DNA of 64,000 bases from Minisyncoccus sp041663305 (GCA_041663305.1 JBAYMT010000003.1:18788-82787), one strand, 5' to 3'; shown: positions 53,512 through 62,730, numbered from the stretch's first letter. The notes: generated by a model from the letters alone, not told the origin. Program-made: numbers and translations.

Positions 53512-55128
53512 TTAATCTAACCCATCGGTATTGCCTATTTTTTTGAATTCCTCGTCAGTAAGAGTAAAAATTTCCTTGACCAAACTATTATCTTGAGGTC
53601 CGACAAAATATCCGCATGAATAGCTTATTTCTTCCAAATCACCCAATGTTTGTCCTCCTCCCCCAAGACATCCTTTTGGGCAAGCCATTACCTCTAAATA
53701 ATCATATGCTCCTATGTCTTTTTTTAGATCATTAACGATTTTTTTAGCCCTGCCCAGTCCATACACTATTCCCACCCTGATCTTTCTTCCATTTGATATG
53801 ATTTCCGTTTCCAATCCATTTTCTATTCCGCTTATTTTTTTAAATTCTATTCCCCCCGCCTCGCTGCCCATTGTCTTTTCGTAAAAAAGCTTTATCCCCA
53901 TTCGCACAATATCCTCATTGCTGTTGTATGGATTAATACTTTTGATAAATACATTTTTAAAATCCTGTTCATTTACCTTTTCTATATCCAAATCTTTAAG
54001 CAAGGTATACATCTCACTCAAGGTAAGAGAAAAATCTACCGACTTGTATTTGCCCCAAAAAGAACTTTTTCCTAATATTTCAAATTTTTTTGAAGTGCAC
54101 GGGGCTATAGAAATAACATAAATATTTTCCCCTTTCATTCCTTTTTTTAACAAATAGTTCTTTATGCTTGCTCCGCAAATTATGTGAGGAGACTTGTTTT
54201 TACTAAGGCAATCATTCAATTCTGGATGATAAGTTTTTATATACCTCACCCAAGCTGGACAATGCGATGTAAATAAACATTTTTTCTCATTATTTGCGGC
54301 CCTAGAAATAAATGCAGAAGATTCTTTTTCTACAATTACGTCTACCGCATAAGAAGTATCAAAGACCATATCGGCTCCTAATAATTTTAATGCGCGCGAA
54401 AAAGAGCTTATATCCCACCTATCGCCAAGCTCTTTACACAGCGACATTATCATTCCCGATGAAAATTGAAAAACCACATGATTATTTTTTTTACCCAAAA
54501 TGTTTTTCACTTCAGCAATAGAACTTACTTCTTCAAATGCACCGCTCGGACAATGAGAAAGGCATTGTCCGCAAAAAACGCACTCTTTTCCCTTACAAGT
54601 TGTTATTTTAGAAAACCCATCAATCCTTTCTTTTTGTAAAAACCCAACCCCTTGATTATTGCAAACTTGAACGCAATTATTACAGTTGATACACTTGCTA
54701 GAGTCAAAGCTTATTGCCGGACCAAATTGCATTTTTGTTGAAAAAGTGCTTTTCTTTTTCTTGAGGTCAAAATCGCATTTTTTAGCGATATCAAGTATTT
54801 TACAATGATTTTTCCTGCGACAACTGATACAATTCTGGCAATGCTTAGAAAAAATCAGCTCAAAGTTTGTGTTTCTGGTTTTTTTAATCTCTTCATTTTC
54901 TGTTTCAATCTCCATTCCTTCCTCTATTTTTGTGTTGCAAGCAGTATGCAGCCCTTTTCTTCCTTTGATTGAAACTAGACATAATCGACAGCTTGATTCC
55001 GGTTTTATATCTTTGCAATAGCACAATCCGATTATGTCGATCCGGTTCCTATTCGCAACATTCATTATTGATTCGTTTTTCTCGCCCTGCAAGACATGCC
55101 CGTTTATTTTTATTGTTAATTTATCCAT
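53512..55128 (-). CDS. [FeFe]-hydrogenase-like iron-sulphur protein (variant active site)
   Basis: 538 residues. Order: [2Fe-2S] domain (GLCYCKDIKPESSCRLC...), the His-Cys 4Fe-4S motif HCQNCISCRRKNHC, two 4Fe-4S sites (CINCNNCVQVC and CVFCGQCLSHC), then the H-cluster domain. L1 reads TSHCPAWV where TSCCPxW is usual, so His replaces the proton-transfer Cys while the cluster Cys stays. L2 reads APCTSKKFE (PCxxKxxE kept), L3 EVMACPKGCLGGGGQ. Likely an NAD-linked hydrogenase or a hydrogenase-derived sensor. Overlaps the NuoF-like gene by 8 bases; HydEFG maturases are not in the window. Confidence 0.85.
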   Translation of the reverse strand: MDKLTIKINGHVLQGEKNESIMNVANRNRIDIIGLCYCKDIKPESSCRLCLVSIKGRKGLHTACNTKIEEGMEIETENEEIKKTRNTNFELIFSKHCQNCISCRRKNHCKILDIAKKCDFDLKKKKSTFSTKMQFGPAISFDSSKCINCNNCVQVCNNQGVGFLQKERIDGFSKITTCKGKECVFCGQCLSHCPSGAFEEVSSIAEVKNILGKKNNHVVFQFSSGMIMSLCKELGDRWDISSFSRALKLLGADMVFDTSYAVDVIVEKESSAFISRAANNEKKCLFTSHCPAWVRYIKTYHPELNDCLSKNKSPHIICGASIKNYLLKKGMKGENIYVISIAPCTSKKFEILGKSSFWGKYKSVDFSLTLSEMYTLLKDLDIEKVNEQDFKNVFIKSINPYNSNEDIVRMGIKLFYEKTMGSEAGGIEFKKISGIENGLETEIISNGRKIRVGIVYGLGRAKKIVNDLKKDIGAYDYLEVMACPKGCLGGGGQTLGDLEEISYSCGYFVGPQDNSLVKEIFTLTDEEFKKIGNTDGLD

Positions 55129-56101
55129 TTTTCATTATTTTTTTTAAAAAACTGTTTAGTGAATTTGCTGCGCCCTTGCCGAAATAGCAAAAACTAGAAT
55201 TCTCCAAACTAAATAATATCCCGTTTATTTTTTCCCGATCAAACTCTTTTTTCCTTGCCATTTCGTAAATTTCAAAAAATCCTTCCCTGCAGGGAGTGCA
55301 TTTATCGCAGTTTCCTTTATGAAAAAACTCTGCCATTTCTTGAACCAGCTCAAAATTATCTACTCTTTCCTGATCAAAAATTTCAATTACTCCAAGCCCA
55401 GAAAAATTAATGCTTAATTCTTTGGGAAAATAAAAACTCCCGAATTTTCCTCCTATACGGACAAAAAATTTAAAATCAGGATAGTTGCCGGTTTTTCTTA
55501 AAACATCTTCAATGGTCAGATCGCACGGTAATTCATACACTCCTTTTTTTGTGGCATTGCCAATAACAGAAAAAAATCTTTTATTTTTGTATTCACCTTT
55601 CAATATTTTGCTTATGCAATAAAAAGTTTCAACATTATTTATCAATGTTGGCATTCCATACAATCCGTCTTTCGTTAAAAAAGGTGGCTTTGATCTTGGA
55701 AATGCGCCCCCTCCTTCAATTACTTCGCAAATAACAGTTTCTTCTCCTCCTATGTACCCCACGTCTGGCTTTTTAAATATTTCGATTTTGTCCTTATCGA
55801 TTATCTTAGATAGCCTTTCTTTATATTTTTCAAAGTAATCGGATCTCAGATAAAAATATGCCTTTTCTGCATTTAAAAAATCGACTGCCGACTTTATTCC
55901 GAAGACAACATCATCCAAATAATTGTCCATTATGTATCCGTCTTTAGATGATTCGATTTCGCCATCTGCCCCGTTGCATATTACATATTTTCTGCCATTT
56001 TGCTTGCTTGCAATATCCCATTTTAGCCAGGCTTCAAAATTGCCTCCACCCCTGCCTCTCAATCCCGACTCTCTTATTTTTTCTATTATATCTTTTTCCA
56101 T
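55121..56101 (-). CDS. NuoF/HydB-like flavin subunit, short form
   Basis: 326 residues, about 100 shorter than NuoF because it starts directly at the FMN domain: SGLRGRGGGNFEAWLKW (NuoF usually GRGGAGFPTGxKW), NGADGEIESSKD, GEETVICEVIEGG, and a C-terminal 4Fe-4S motif CDKCTPCREG plus the distal Cys in SSFCYFG. It passes electrons between NADH/FMN and the hydrogenase-like partner translated next (8-base overlap). No thioredoxin-like NuoE subunit is seen. The variant FMN loop questions whether NADH is the substrate. Confidence 0.85.
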   Translation of the reverse strand: MEKDIIEKIRESGLRGRGGGNFEAWLKWDIASKQNGRKYVICNGADGEIESSKDGYIMDNYLDDVVFGIKSAVDFLNAEKAYFYLRSDYFEKYKERLSKIIDKDKIEIFKKPDVGYIGGEETVICEVIEGGGAFPRSKPPFLTKDGLYGMPTLINNVETFYCISKILKGEYKNKRFFSVIGNATKKGVYELPCDLTIEDVLRKTGNYPDFKFFVRIGGKFGSFYFPKELSINFSGLGVIEIFDQERVDNFELVQEMAEFFHKGNCDKCTPCREGFFEIYEMARKKEFDREKINGILFSLENSSFCYFGKGAANSLNSFLKKIMKNG

Positions 56102-56154
56102 GATTTTTCGATTATATCAATTTAAGAAATAGATTGATATGATTTATTCCCCAA

Positions 56155-56178
56155 TTAAAAACCTGCCATTCGGCAGGT
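56155..56178 (-). terminator. Intrinsic terminator after the prenyltransferase gene
   Basis: Minus-strand ACCTGCC-GAAT-GGCAGGT then a T run. Confidence 0.9.
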
Positions 56179-56190
56179 AGTTCTTTGTAT

Positions 56191-56886
56191 TTATATTCCG
56201 TGTCTTCGTTCGCGATTTCCGTAATCAGTAATTGTTTTTTCAAAACTTTCGGCACCATAGTCAGGAAAATATTCATTGGTGAAGGTTAGTTGTGAATATG
56301 CTGTATCCCACATCATAAAACCAGCCGAATTATGAGGATCACTTTCACACCCCGTCCTAATCACAAGATCAACACTAGGCAATTCTGCCGTCCATAAGTT
56401 CTTTTTTATATTTTCGGGAGTTACCTCAAGATTCTGATCTTTTAGCTTTTTTATGCAATCGATCATTTCATCGTTTCCATTATACGCCATCATAAAAACA
56501 AGGCAGTGCCCTTTATAATCCTTAGTTTTTTCTGCCAATTTTTTAATGACTTCCTTCAGCGAATCAGGAAAAACCTCTTCCCATCGGCCCAAAATCATCA
56601 CTCGTACAGAATTTTCATGGACTTTTGGTTCATTTATCAAACGCTTGAAATATTCCTCAAAAATATTGAACAAACAAGCCACCTCATCTTCGGATCTCTT
56701 TGTGATATTATCAAAAGAAGCTCCCCAGAAAGTGAGGAATTTTATGTCTAATTCAAGCGCTTTTGATAGTAACTCTTCAAACTTCTTAGCTCCATTCTGA
56801 TGACCCATAAAAGGAGGCAAACCTCTTTTTTTAGCCCATCTTCTATTCCCGTCGGGAATAATAGCAATATGATTAGGAATATTCAT
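56191..56886 (-). CDS. uppS: Cis-prenyltransferase (undecaprenyl diphosphate synthase-like)
   Basis: 231 residues. Catalytic IIPDGNRRWAKKRGL at the start and GHQNGAKKFEEL. Two regions differ from E. coli UppS: TFWGASFDNITKRSEDEV stands where YAFSSENW is usual, and RTGCESDPHNSAGFMMWDTAYSQL where RTSGExRLSNFLLWQ is. This matches a CPR/archaeal-like branch. It builds the long Z-isoprenoid carrier lipid for cell-wall or glycan export. A terminator separates it from the hydrogenase pair. Confidence 0.9.
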   Translation of the reverse strand: MNIPNHIAIIPDGNRRWAKKRGLPPFMGHQNGAKKFEELLSKALELDIKFLTFWGASFDNITKRSEDEVACLFNIFEEYFKRLINEPKVHENSVRVMILGRWEEVFPDSLKEVIKKLAEKTKDYKGHCLVFMMAYNGNDEMIDCIKKLKDQNLEVTPENIKKNLWTAELPSVDLVIRTGCESDPHNSAGFMMWDTAYSQLTFTNEYFPDYGAESFEKTITDYGNRERRHGI

Positions 56887-56891
56887 TATGT

Positions 56892-57053
56892 TTACGGTTT
56901 ATTTTGGTCAATTATCTTGATAGCTTGTCCTGCGTCCTCTTTAGCCATAATGTATCCCAGCGAAAAAGACAGTAAAGAAACAAGAATTACCGCTATAACA
57001 AGGATAATTTGAGGCTCGTTAGCTTTGACAAAATCACCTATTTTTGCTAACAT
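56892..57053 (-). CDS. 53-residue single-span membrane protein
   Basis: Begins MLAKIGDFVKANEPQ, then one hydrophobic segment (IILVIAVILVSLLSFSLGYIM, residues ~16-36; shown with breaks at IILVIAVILV and SLLSFSLGYIM) and a short charged tail (AKEDAGQAIKIIDQNKP). It stops six bases before the uppS start, so the two are likely co-transcribed. Such tiny proteins are frequent in Parcubacteria; function unknown. Confidence 0.65.
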   Translation of the reverse strand: MLAKIGDFVKANEPQIILVIAVILVSLLSFSLGYIMAKEDAGQAIKIIDQNKP

Positions 57054-57075
57054 TTTAAATACTTAATTAGTAATG

Positions 57076-57099
57076 GCTGATATACATTATTTAATCAGC
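57076..57099. promoter_or_regulatory. Inverted repeat between divergent rpmA and uppS units
   Basis: GCTGAT-N12-ATCAGC in the 57-base divergent promoter region. Possible shared operator. Confidence 0.35.
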
Positions 57100-57110
57100 A
57101 AAACGAGAAA

Positions 57111-57383
57111 ATGTCAAAAACAAAAGCCGCAGGTACAAGCCGATTGGGCAGAGATTCTCAGCCTAAATATCTTGGTGTCAAGCTTTTTGGAGGACAAGTT
57201 GCTAAGAATGGCAGCATTATTGTCCGCCAAAGAGGTAGCAAATTCACTCCCGGAATCAATACTAAAAAAGGAAAGGATGACACCATTTATGCCGTAAAAG
57301 AAGGAAAAGTATCTTTTTCTACAAAAAGAAAAATGAACTTTGACGGAAAAACAAGATTTATAAAAGAAGTATCTGTTCAATAA
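57111..57383 (+). CDS. rpmA: 50S ribosomal protein L27
   Basis: 90 residues. Starts MSKTKAAGTSRLGRDSQPKYLG, corresponding to the conserved GRDSxxKxLGVK segment, then GQVAKNGSIIVRQRG and KDDTIYAVKEGKVSF. L27 lies at the peptidyl-transferase centre. The N-terminus begins SKTKAAG rather than AHKKAGG, so no Firmicutes-type processed extension exists. L21, its usual neighbour, is absent here. Lone plus-strand gene among minus-strand ones. Confidence 0.97.
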   Translation: MSKTKAAGTSRLGRDSQPKYLGVKLFGGQVAKNGSIIVRQRGSKFTPGINTKKGKDDTIYAVKEGKVSFSTKRKMNFDGKTRFIKEVSVQ

Positions 57384-57385
57384 AA

Positions 57386-57418
57386 AAATAAAAAAGACCG
57401 GACTTTCCGGTTTTTTTG
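57386..57418. terminator. Bidirectional terminator between rpmA and pyrG
   Basis: ACCGGA-CTT-TCCGGT flanked by A run (left) and T run (right), usable on both strands. Confidence 0.9.
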
Positions 57419-57421
57419 TTA

Positions 57422-59041
57422 CTATTTTTTAAAACAGCTTTTTATAAACTCCACAAATAACGGATGTGGAGACAATGGCCTAGACCTTAACTCTGGATGG
57501 AACTGGACTCCCACAAAAAAAGGATGATCTTTTATCTCTATTATCTCAACCAAATCCTTCTCCAAATTTTTTCCAGCAACAACCAAGCCCTTCTCTTCTA
57601 ATTGCTTTCTATATTTATTGTTTAGCTCGTAGCGATGACGATGACGCTCAGAAATGTCGTCCCTATTGTAGGCCTTCCTGCTTATGGTTCCTAGGATCAA
57701 TCTGCAATCCCATGCCCCCAGTCTCATTGTTGCCCCATAATCTTTTTTCTTTAGCAAACTTTTCTGTTCCTCCATTATATCTATTACCGGTTCGCTTGTT
57801 TTCGGATCAAACTCTCTTGAAGTGGCTCCTGTAATTCCACAAACACTCCTAGCAAACTCTATTGTTGCAAGTTGCATCCCTAAACACAATCCAAAAAAAG
57901 GTATCCTGTTTTCTCTGCAAAAATTGATGGCTTTTATTTTCCCCTCAATACCTCTTACTCCGAATCCCCCCGGAACAATAATTCCATCATAATTTTTCAA
58001 ACTATCCAATTTTGTTTTATCGGTTTCCAATTTTTGAGCAGAAAGCCATTCTATCACCGGCTCTCGGTCACAAGCCCAACAGGCATGCTTGACAGACTCG
58101 ATTACAGATAAATAAGAATCTGTGAGAGAAAATTCTCCCGATTCAAAATACTTCCCCACAATTCCTACTTTTACTGGTGGTTTTTCTTTCTTTATTGTAA
58201 GCACCAGATTTTCCCAATCTGAAAAATCTTTCTTCCTTGCCTTTAGCCTTAATTTCTTTAAAATTCTATCCCCTAAGCCCTCCTTTTCAAAATTCAACGG
58301 AATTTCATATATAGAGTCTACATCAGGAGCAGATATTACATCTCTTGAGTCCAAATTGCAAAAAATAGATATTTTTTTCTTTCTTGGTTCATCAAGGGGA
58401 ACGGAAGCCCGCCCTAAAATAAAATCTGCCTGAATACCAGCTTCATTCAAAAGCCTTGCCGAGGTTTGCGTTGGCTTAGTTTTCATTTCCCCTATGGTTT
58501 TAATGGTAGGCAAATATGTCACCAAGACAAACAATGTATTCCGTGGATTTTGCAGCTTCATCATTCTTGCTGCTTCAAGAAATAGTAAATTCTGATACTC
58601 TCCCACTGTTCCTCCTATTTCTATCAATACAAAATCACTTTTTGTGTTTTTTGCAACCCTTCTTATCCTTGATATCACTTCATTGGGAATGTCCGGAACA
58701 ACCTCAACACATTTCCCCTGAAATTCTAAATTCCTTTCTTTCTGAATCACGGAAAGATATACCTTCCCGGTAGTCATATAATTATCACTTCCAATATCTT
58801 GATTTAAAAATCTTTCGTAATTGCCTATATCCTGATCACATTCAGTTCCATCGTCTGTCACAAAGACTTCCCCATGTTCAACAGGATTCATGGTGCCTGC
58901 ATCCACATTTATGTAAGGATCTATCTTTACAGCGGTAACTTTAAATCCTTTACTTTCTAATATTTTTGCAATAGAAGCAGTTGCTGCGCCCTTGCCGACG
59001 CTCGACATGACTCCTCCCGCAACAAAGATATAATTTGCCAT
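57422..59041 (-). CDS. pyrG: CTP synthase
   Basis: 539 residues. N-terminal synthetase: VAGGVMSSVGKGAATASIA, KIDPYINVDAGTMNPVEHGEVFV, and IEIGGTVGEYQ. C-terminal glutaminase: GGFGVRGIEGK, nucleophile in FFGLCLGMQLA, and GVQFHPELRSRP. UTP is aminated to CTP with glutamine. Length normal. First motif has AAT where GLGKG...AAS is common but the P-loop is intact. Upstream on the same strand are L9, CtpA and MtaB, separated by 30-60 bases. Confidence 0.97.
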   Translation of the reverse strand: MANYIFVAGGVMSSVGKGAATASIAKILESKGFKVTAVKIDPYINVDAGTMNPVEHGEVFVTDDGTECDQDIGNYERFLNQDIGSDNYMTTGKVYLSVIQKERNLEFQGKCVEVVPDIPNEVISRIRRVAKNTKSDFVLIEIGGTVGEYQNLLFLEAARMMKLQNPRNTLFVLVTYLPTIKTIGEMKTKPTQTSARLLNEAGIQADFILGRASVPLDEPRKKKISIFCNLDSRDVISAPDVDSIYEIPLNFEKEGLGDRILKKLRLKARKKDFSDWENLVLTIKKEKPPVKVGIVGKYFESGEFSLTDSYLSVIESVKHACWACDREPVIEWLSAQKLETDKTKLDSLKNYDGIIVPGGFGVRGIEGKIKAINFCRENRIPFFGLCLGMQLATIEFARSVCGITGATSREFDPKTSEPVIDIMEEQKSLLKKKDYGATMRLGAWDCRLILGTISRKAYNRDDISERHRHRYELNNKYRKQLEEKGLVVAGKNLEKDLVEIIEIKDHPFFVGVQFHPELRSRPLSPHPLFVEFIKSCFKK

Positions 59042-59077
59042 ATTTTTATATAAAAAAAAGAAGAGACAAAATCTCTC

Positions 59078-59521
59078 CTATTGTTCGCAGACAACAACTT
59101 TTACTTCAGTCTCAAAGCCGTGGTCCAACTTAATTTTTACATTATAGTCGCCTTTTTGTTTGATGTGGTCCTCAAAATCAATATGATTTTTTTCGATATT
59201 AAACCCCATTTCCTTTAATCTTTCAGCAATCTTTATTTTAGTGATAGATTCAAACAATTGCCCTTCCTCGCCTACCCTCACCGGTATCTTTACCTCCATT
59301 CCTCTCATCTTTTCGGCAATAGTCTTGTTTTCAGCAGTTTCTTTTTCTAATCGTATTTTATCTATTTTTGCTTTTTCTTCTAAAGAAGCCAGAGTTTCTT
59401 TTGTTGCTAAAACAGCTAGTTTTTTTGGCAATAGGAAATTTCTTGCGTATCCGCTTGGAACCTCTTTCACCTCATTCATCTTCCCTATTTTATCAACATT
59501 TTTCAATAAGATAACCTTCAT
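59078..59521 (-). CDS. rplI: 50S ribosomal protein L9
   Basis: 147 residues. MKVILLKNVDKIGKMNEVKEV and the L9 signature GYARNFLLPKKLAVLAT, then the long helix and C-terminal domain. L9 is absent from some CPR groups (notably the Microgenomates side) but present in Parcubacteria, so its presence helps place the organism. The ATG is 4 bases after the CtpA stop, co-transcribed. Confidence 0.96.
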   Translation of the reverse strand: MKVILLKNVDKIGKMNEVKEVPSGYARNFLLPKKLAVLATKETLASLEEKAKIDKIRLEKETAENKTIAEKMRGMEVKIPVRVGEEGQLFESITKIKIAERLKEMGFNIEKNHIDFEDHIKQKGDYNVKIKLDHGFETEVKVVVCEQ

Positions 59522-59525
59522 TTTT

Positions 59526-60725
59526 TTATTTTATTATCTTTTTTATCTCTTCAAAAGCCTTATCCAATTGCGGGTCTTTATTCTTCTCGTAATCGCTTTC
59601 GGTAATTTTTACTTCTATATCCGGCTTAATTCCAGTATCTTGTATTCGGACGCCACTAGGAGTAAACCATTTTGCAACAGTAACCTTCAAACTCGACCCT
59701 CCCGGAAAATCAACTACCTTTTGGACTGTTCCTTTTCCATAAGAAGTTTGTCCTATTATTTTAATTCCTCTCCCGTCTCTCAATGCCCCTGCCATAATTT
59801 CCGACGCCGAAGCGCTTCCTTCATTCACTAGAATAACCATCGGAATATTCTCTAATCCCCCATAGCCGGAAGAAACCGTCGATTTTTTATTCTGGAACTT
59901 ATCCTGCTCTATATATATAACAGCATCTTTCTTTAAAAACCAGCTCACAACTTCCTGCGTCTGATTAACCAATCCTCCCGGATTATTTCGAAGATCAAGT
60001 ATGACTCCATCAACCTCTGATAATTTAGGTATCTCTTTTTTGAAGTCTGCATATAATCCTTCAGAAAAATGATAAATACTCAAAACAGCTATTTTTTTGC
60101 CTTTTTCTTCTTTTATTTCCACATCTATCGTGGGAACCTTTATTATATCTCTTACTATTTCTATATTCTTTATTGCCGCTCCCCTAGAAATTGTAAGTTC
60201 TACTTTCGTTCCCTTTTCTCCTTTTATCTTTCTAATCACATCATCTATTGGCATATCAGCAATAGATTCCTTATCTACTTGCAAAATTATATCCCCAGAA
60301 AGTATTCCTGCCCGTTCGGCCGGTGTTCCTTTTATGGGGGCTATAACCTTCAGCTTTCCTTCTTTTGATCCTACCTGCACCCCAATTCCGCTAAAAGAAC
60401 CAGCAATATCGTCTTTAAAAGCTATTGCCTCCTTCGGATCAAAAAACACGGTATAAGGGTCATCTAGCGACTTAACAGCACCGGCAATCACACCATAAGT
60501 AACCTTTTCCGAATTTATTTTATCCGAATCAACAAAGCTGTTATTCAACTCTTTTATTACATTGCCAAGCAGTAAAAGATCTACACCTGCTAAACTCTCC
60601 TGAGCCGAATCATATTTCTTTTGCCATATATACTGATTAAAATAAAACCCGCTTAAAAAGGATACGATAACAATTATTAAAACTGTAATAGCCAATGCAT
60701 AATTAGCCCGATTCGAAATATTCAT
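59526..60725 (-). CDS. ctpA: C-terminal processing protease (S41, CtpA-like)
   Basis: 399 residues. One N-terminal membrane anchor (residues ~8-28), PDZ domain (~95-180, FSGIGVQVGSKEGKLKV to DIILQVDKESIADM), and the S41 peptidase domain with catalytic Ser in EGSASASEIMAG and Lys in SYGKGTVQ (Ser/Lys dyad). Cuts proteins at their C-termini outside the membrane, often processing peptidoglycan hydrolases. Immediately upstream of rplI. Confidence 0.94.
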   Translation of the reverse strand: MNISNRANYALAITVLIIVIVSFLSGFYFNQYIWQKKYDSAQESLAGVDLLLLGNVIKELNNSFVDSDKINSEKVTYGVIAGAVKSLDDPYTVFFDPKEAIAFKDDIAGSFSGIGVQVGSKEGKLKVIAPIKGTPAERAGILSGDIILQVDKESIADMPIDDVIRKIKGEKGTKVELTISRGAAIKNIEIVRDIIKVPTIDVEIKEEKGKKIAVLSIYHFSEGLYADFKKEIPKLSEVDGVILDLRNNPGGLVNQTQEVVSWFLKKDAVIYIEQDKFQNKKSTVSSGYGGLENIPMVILVNEGSASASEIMAGALRDGRGIKIIGQTSYGKGTVQKVVDFPGGSSLKVTVAKWFTPSGVRIQDTGIKPDIEVKITESDYEKNKDPQLDKAFEEIKKIIK

Positions 60726-60789
60726 GTTTTGTTTATTTTATTTACCCTCATTATACAGAATAAGCTTGGGAATTGCAAAGAAAGCAATT

Positions 60790-62064
60790 TTATCCCAAAA
60801 AAAGCTCTCCCTCCAAATAATTCCACTTAAATCCTACTATTTTTACCCTTCTAAAGCTCCCTATTTCAACCATATCTTTCAATACGATTGTCCTTCCCGA
60901 ATTGGTACGGCACAAAAAAACATCACCCCTCTTTTCAACAACTAAAACTTCAAAATCTTTGCCAACATACTCTTTGTTTTTTTCTTCGTTCATTTTGTGG
61001 AATAAATCCGTAATAATCCTTGATCTGTCTTTTTTTATCCTATCTGGCAAATCCTTAAGTTTTTCATCAGGAGTATTAGGACGGCTCGAAAACTTGAATA
61101 TATGTATTATATCTGGACGGATTTTTTTCAGCATATCAACTGTTGCCAAAAACATCTCTTCGGTTTCTAGGGGGTGTCCAACTATGATATCGGTAGAAAG
61201 AATAGTATCATCAAACTTATTTCTAAATTTTTTCGCTATTTCTTCAAAATCTTCCCTTTCATATCCTCGTCGCATTTTCAGCAATAGTTCATTGCTTCCC
61301 GATTGCACAGGTACGTGCAAAAATTTATAAAAAACATCGTTCTCCATTTCACTTAGGATTTCGTCGATTACCCTTTTTGTCCAATCAGGATTCATCATTC
61401 CTAATTTTACTTTAAATCTGCCTGGCAATGATTTTATATCACTAAGCAATAGCGGCAATTCTTGTTTTCCTTTATCAAAACCATAAATAGCCAAATCCTG
61501 AGAAGTTAATTGTATCTCCTTGAAACCGTTATTCAAAAAATGACATATCTGCAATAAAATATTCTTTTTATCAAAAGATACTAGTTTTCGTCTCGCAAGC
61601 CTAGTTACGCAATAGCTACAACAACCCAAGCACCCTTCAGAAATCGCAATAATGGCCGAAGTAGAATTCAATGGCTTCTCATTTCTTATAAAGACAGATT
61701 TATCAAGATCGGTACCCTCCAACATTTCTATCTTATTTCCTTCAAGGACCAATTCCACAACCTCATTTATCTTATCAATATTTGTAGGACTGAGCATACC
61801 ATTTGAAACATTTCGACATTCATCTTTCATCGTTTCTGGAAGGCATCCGCCCAAAATCACTATTTTCCCTGATTCTTTCAATTCGCCCGCCTCCTTCAAT
61901 ATCTTGTTTGCTGTAGTATCAACAACTCCACAAGTATTTAAAACAACAAAATCAGCCAAATCAATATCATTTACTTTTTCATATTTTTCGCTCAAAAAAA
62001 TATCAATGAGTGAACTGTCGGCAAAATTAAGCTTACATCCAAATGTCTTGATAAAGTATTTCAT
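60790..62064 (-). CDS. Radical-SAM methylthiotransferase (MtaB/CDKAL1-like)
   Basis: 424 residues. N-terminal UPF0004 with three cluster cysteines (FGCKLNFADS, LNTCGVVDTT, GGCLPE), radical SAM Cys set GCLGCCSYC (C-x3-C-x2-C), then a barrel (HVPVQSGSN, STDIIVGHPLETEEMF), and a C-terminal TRAM domain. The motif ISEGCLGCCSYCVTRLAR and the short N-terminus resemble the MtaB/CDKAL1 branch that adds methylthio groups to t6A37 in tRNA, more like archaeal and eukaryotic forms than like MiaB or RimO. It is the leading gene of the unit towards rplI, 64 bases before ctpA. Confidence 0.88.
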   Translation of the reverse strand: MKYFIKTFGCKLNFADSSLIDIFLSEKYEKVNDIDLADFVVLNTCGVVDTTANKILKEAGELKESGKIVILGGCLPETMKDECRNVSNGMLSPTNIDKINEVVELVLEGNKIEMLEGTDLDKSVFIRNEKPLNSTSAIIAISEGCLGCCSYCVTRLARRKLVSFDKKNILLQICHFLNNGFKEIQLTSQDLAIYGFDKGKQELPLLLSDIKSLPGRFKVKLGMMNPDWTKRVIDEILSEMENDVFYKFLHVPVQSGSNELLLKMRRGYEREDFEEIAKKFRNKFDDTILSTDIIVGHPLETEEMFLATVDMLKKIRPDIIHIFKFSSRPNTPDEKLKDLPDRIKKDRSRIITDLFHKMNEEKNKEYVGKDFEVLVVEKRGDVFLCRTNSGRTIVLKDMVEIGSFRRVKIVGFKWNYLEGELFLG

Positions 62065-62101
62065 TGTTTATTTTTACCAAAAATAAAACTGTTTGGCAAA
62101 T

Positions 62102-62129
62102 AAAAAAAGCGCTTATGTTTTTTCGCGCT
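62102..62129 (-). terminator. Intrinsic terminator of the 62113 gene
   Basis: Minus-strand AGCGC ... GCGCT stem (62108-62112 / 62125-62129) followed by T run; the stop codon is inside the loop. Confidence 0.75.
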
Positions 62130-62325
62130 CTGGAGCTGGTTTCTCAAACCCGTAATCAGGACACACAAGAATGGTACAGGCATCATCCCCGTATTCCAAG
62201 AATGCATTGCACTTTGAACAGCGATATTTCTCACTCAAATCCCCGAGCAAGGCATAATAACCATACGTGTCCTCAAATCCAGGATCTCCTGGTTTTAAAT
62301 CCTTTTCAATTACTATGATTTCCAT
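62113..62325 (-). CDS. Small zinc-ribbon protein
   Basis: 70 residues from ATG 62325 (GTGGAG lies 9 bases upstream; a GTG start at 62340 would overlap that site). Core EKYRCSKCNAFLEYGDDACTILVCPDYG gives CxxC and C-x4-C (quoted in parts: YRCSKCNAFLEY, DDACTILVCPDYG), a likely zinc site. The N-terminus is acidic with a GDPGFEDTYGYYALLG stretch. Unknown role. Confidence 0.65.
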   Translation of the reverse strand: MEIIVIEKDLKPGDPGFEDTYGYYALLGDLSEKYRCSKCNAFLEYGDDACTILVCPDYGFEKPAPEREKT

Positions 62326-62384
62326 CCTAAAAATCTCCACTAAGAATATACCATTTTACTCACAAAAAACAATTTTTTTAAATT

Positions 62385-62729
62385 TTATCTAAGAATGATT
62401 AATCCCAGAAGATAAGAAGCAATATTGGCAACAATAGACAAAACAATCGCATTCTTGAAACTTACTTTCAGCCCCTTCACATAAATAAATGCCTCAATTA
62501 ACACAACCAAAAACTCGCCAATCAAAATATAATTATGAGAAGAAAAAAAAAGAGGAAAAATAAACCACAAATAAGGAATTGAAAACAAACTTGCAAAGCT
62601 CCCCCAGTATAGTATTTCTTTTGTTCGTATTTTTTCTTTTGATAGAATTTTTACCAAAAAAAATATAATCGGCAGCTCAACGGCCAGCGTAAGCAAAAGT
62701 GAAAGAAAAAAGAAAAATCCGTAAGTCAT
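62385..62729 (-). CDS. Four-span membrane protein, unknown function
   Basis: 114 residues with hydrophobic segments at about 2-25, 35-55, 60-80 and 92-112 and few charges. It begins one base after the stop of the secreted 62731 protein (62729/62731), so the two are co-transcribed and may work together at the envelope. No family recognised. Confidence 0.65.
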   Translation of the reverse strand: MTYGFFFFLSLLLTLAVELPIIFFLVKILSKEKIRTKEILYWGSFASLFSIPYLWFIFPLFFSSHNYILIGEFLVVLIEAFIYVKGLKVSFKNAIVLSIVANIASYLLGLIILR

Positions 62730-62730
62730 A

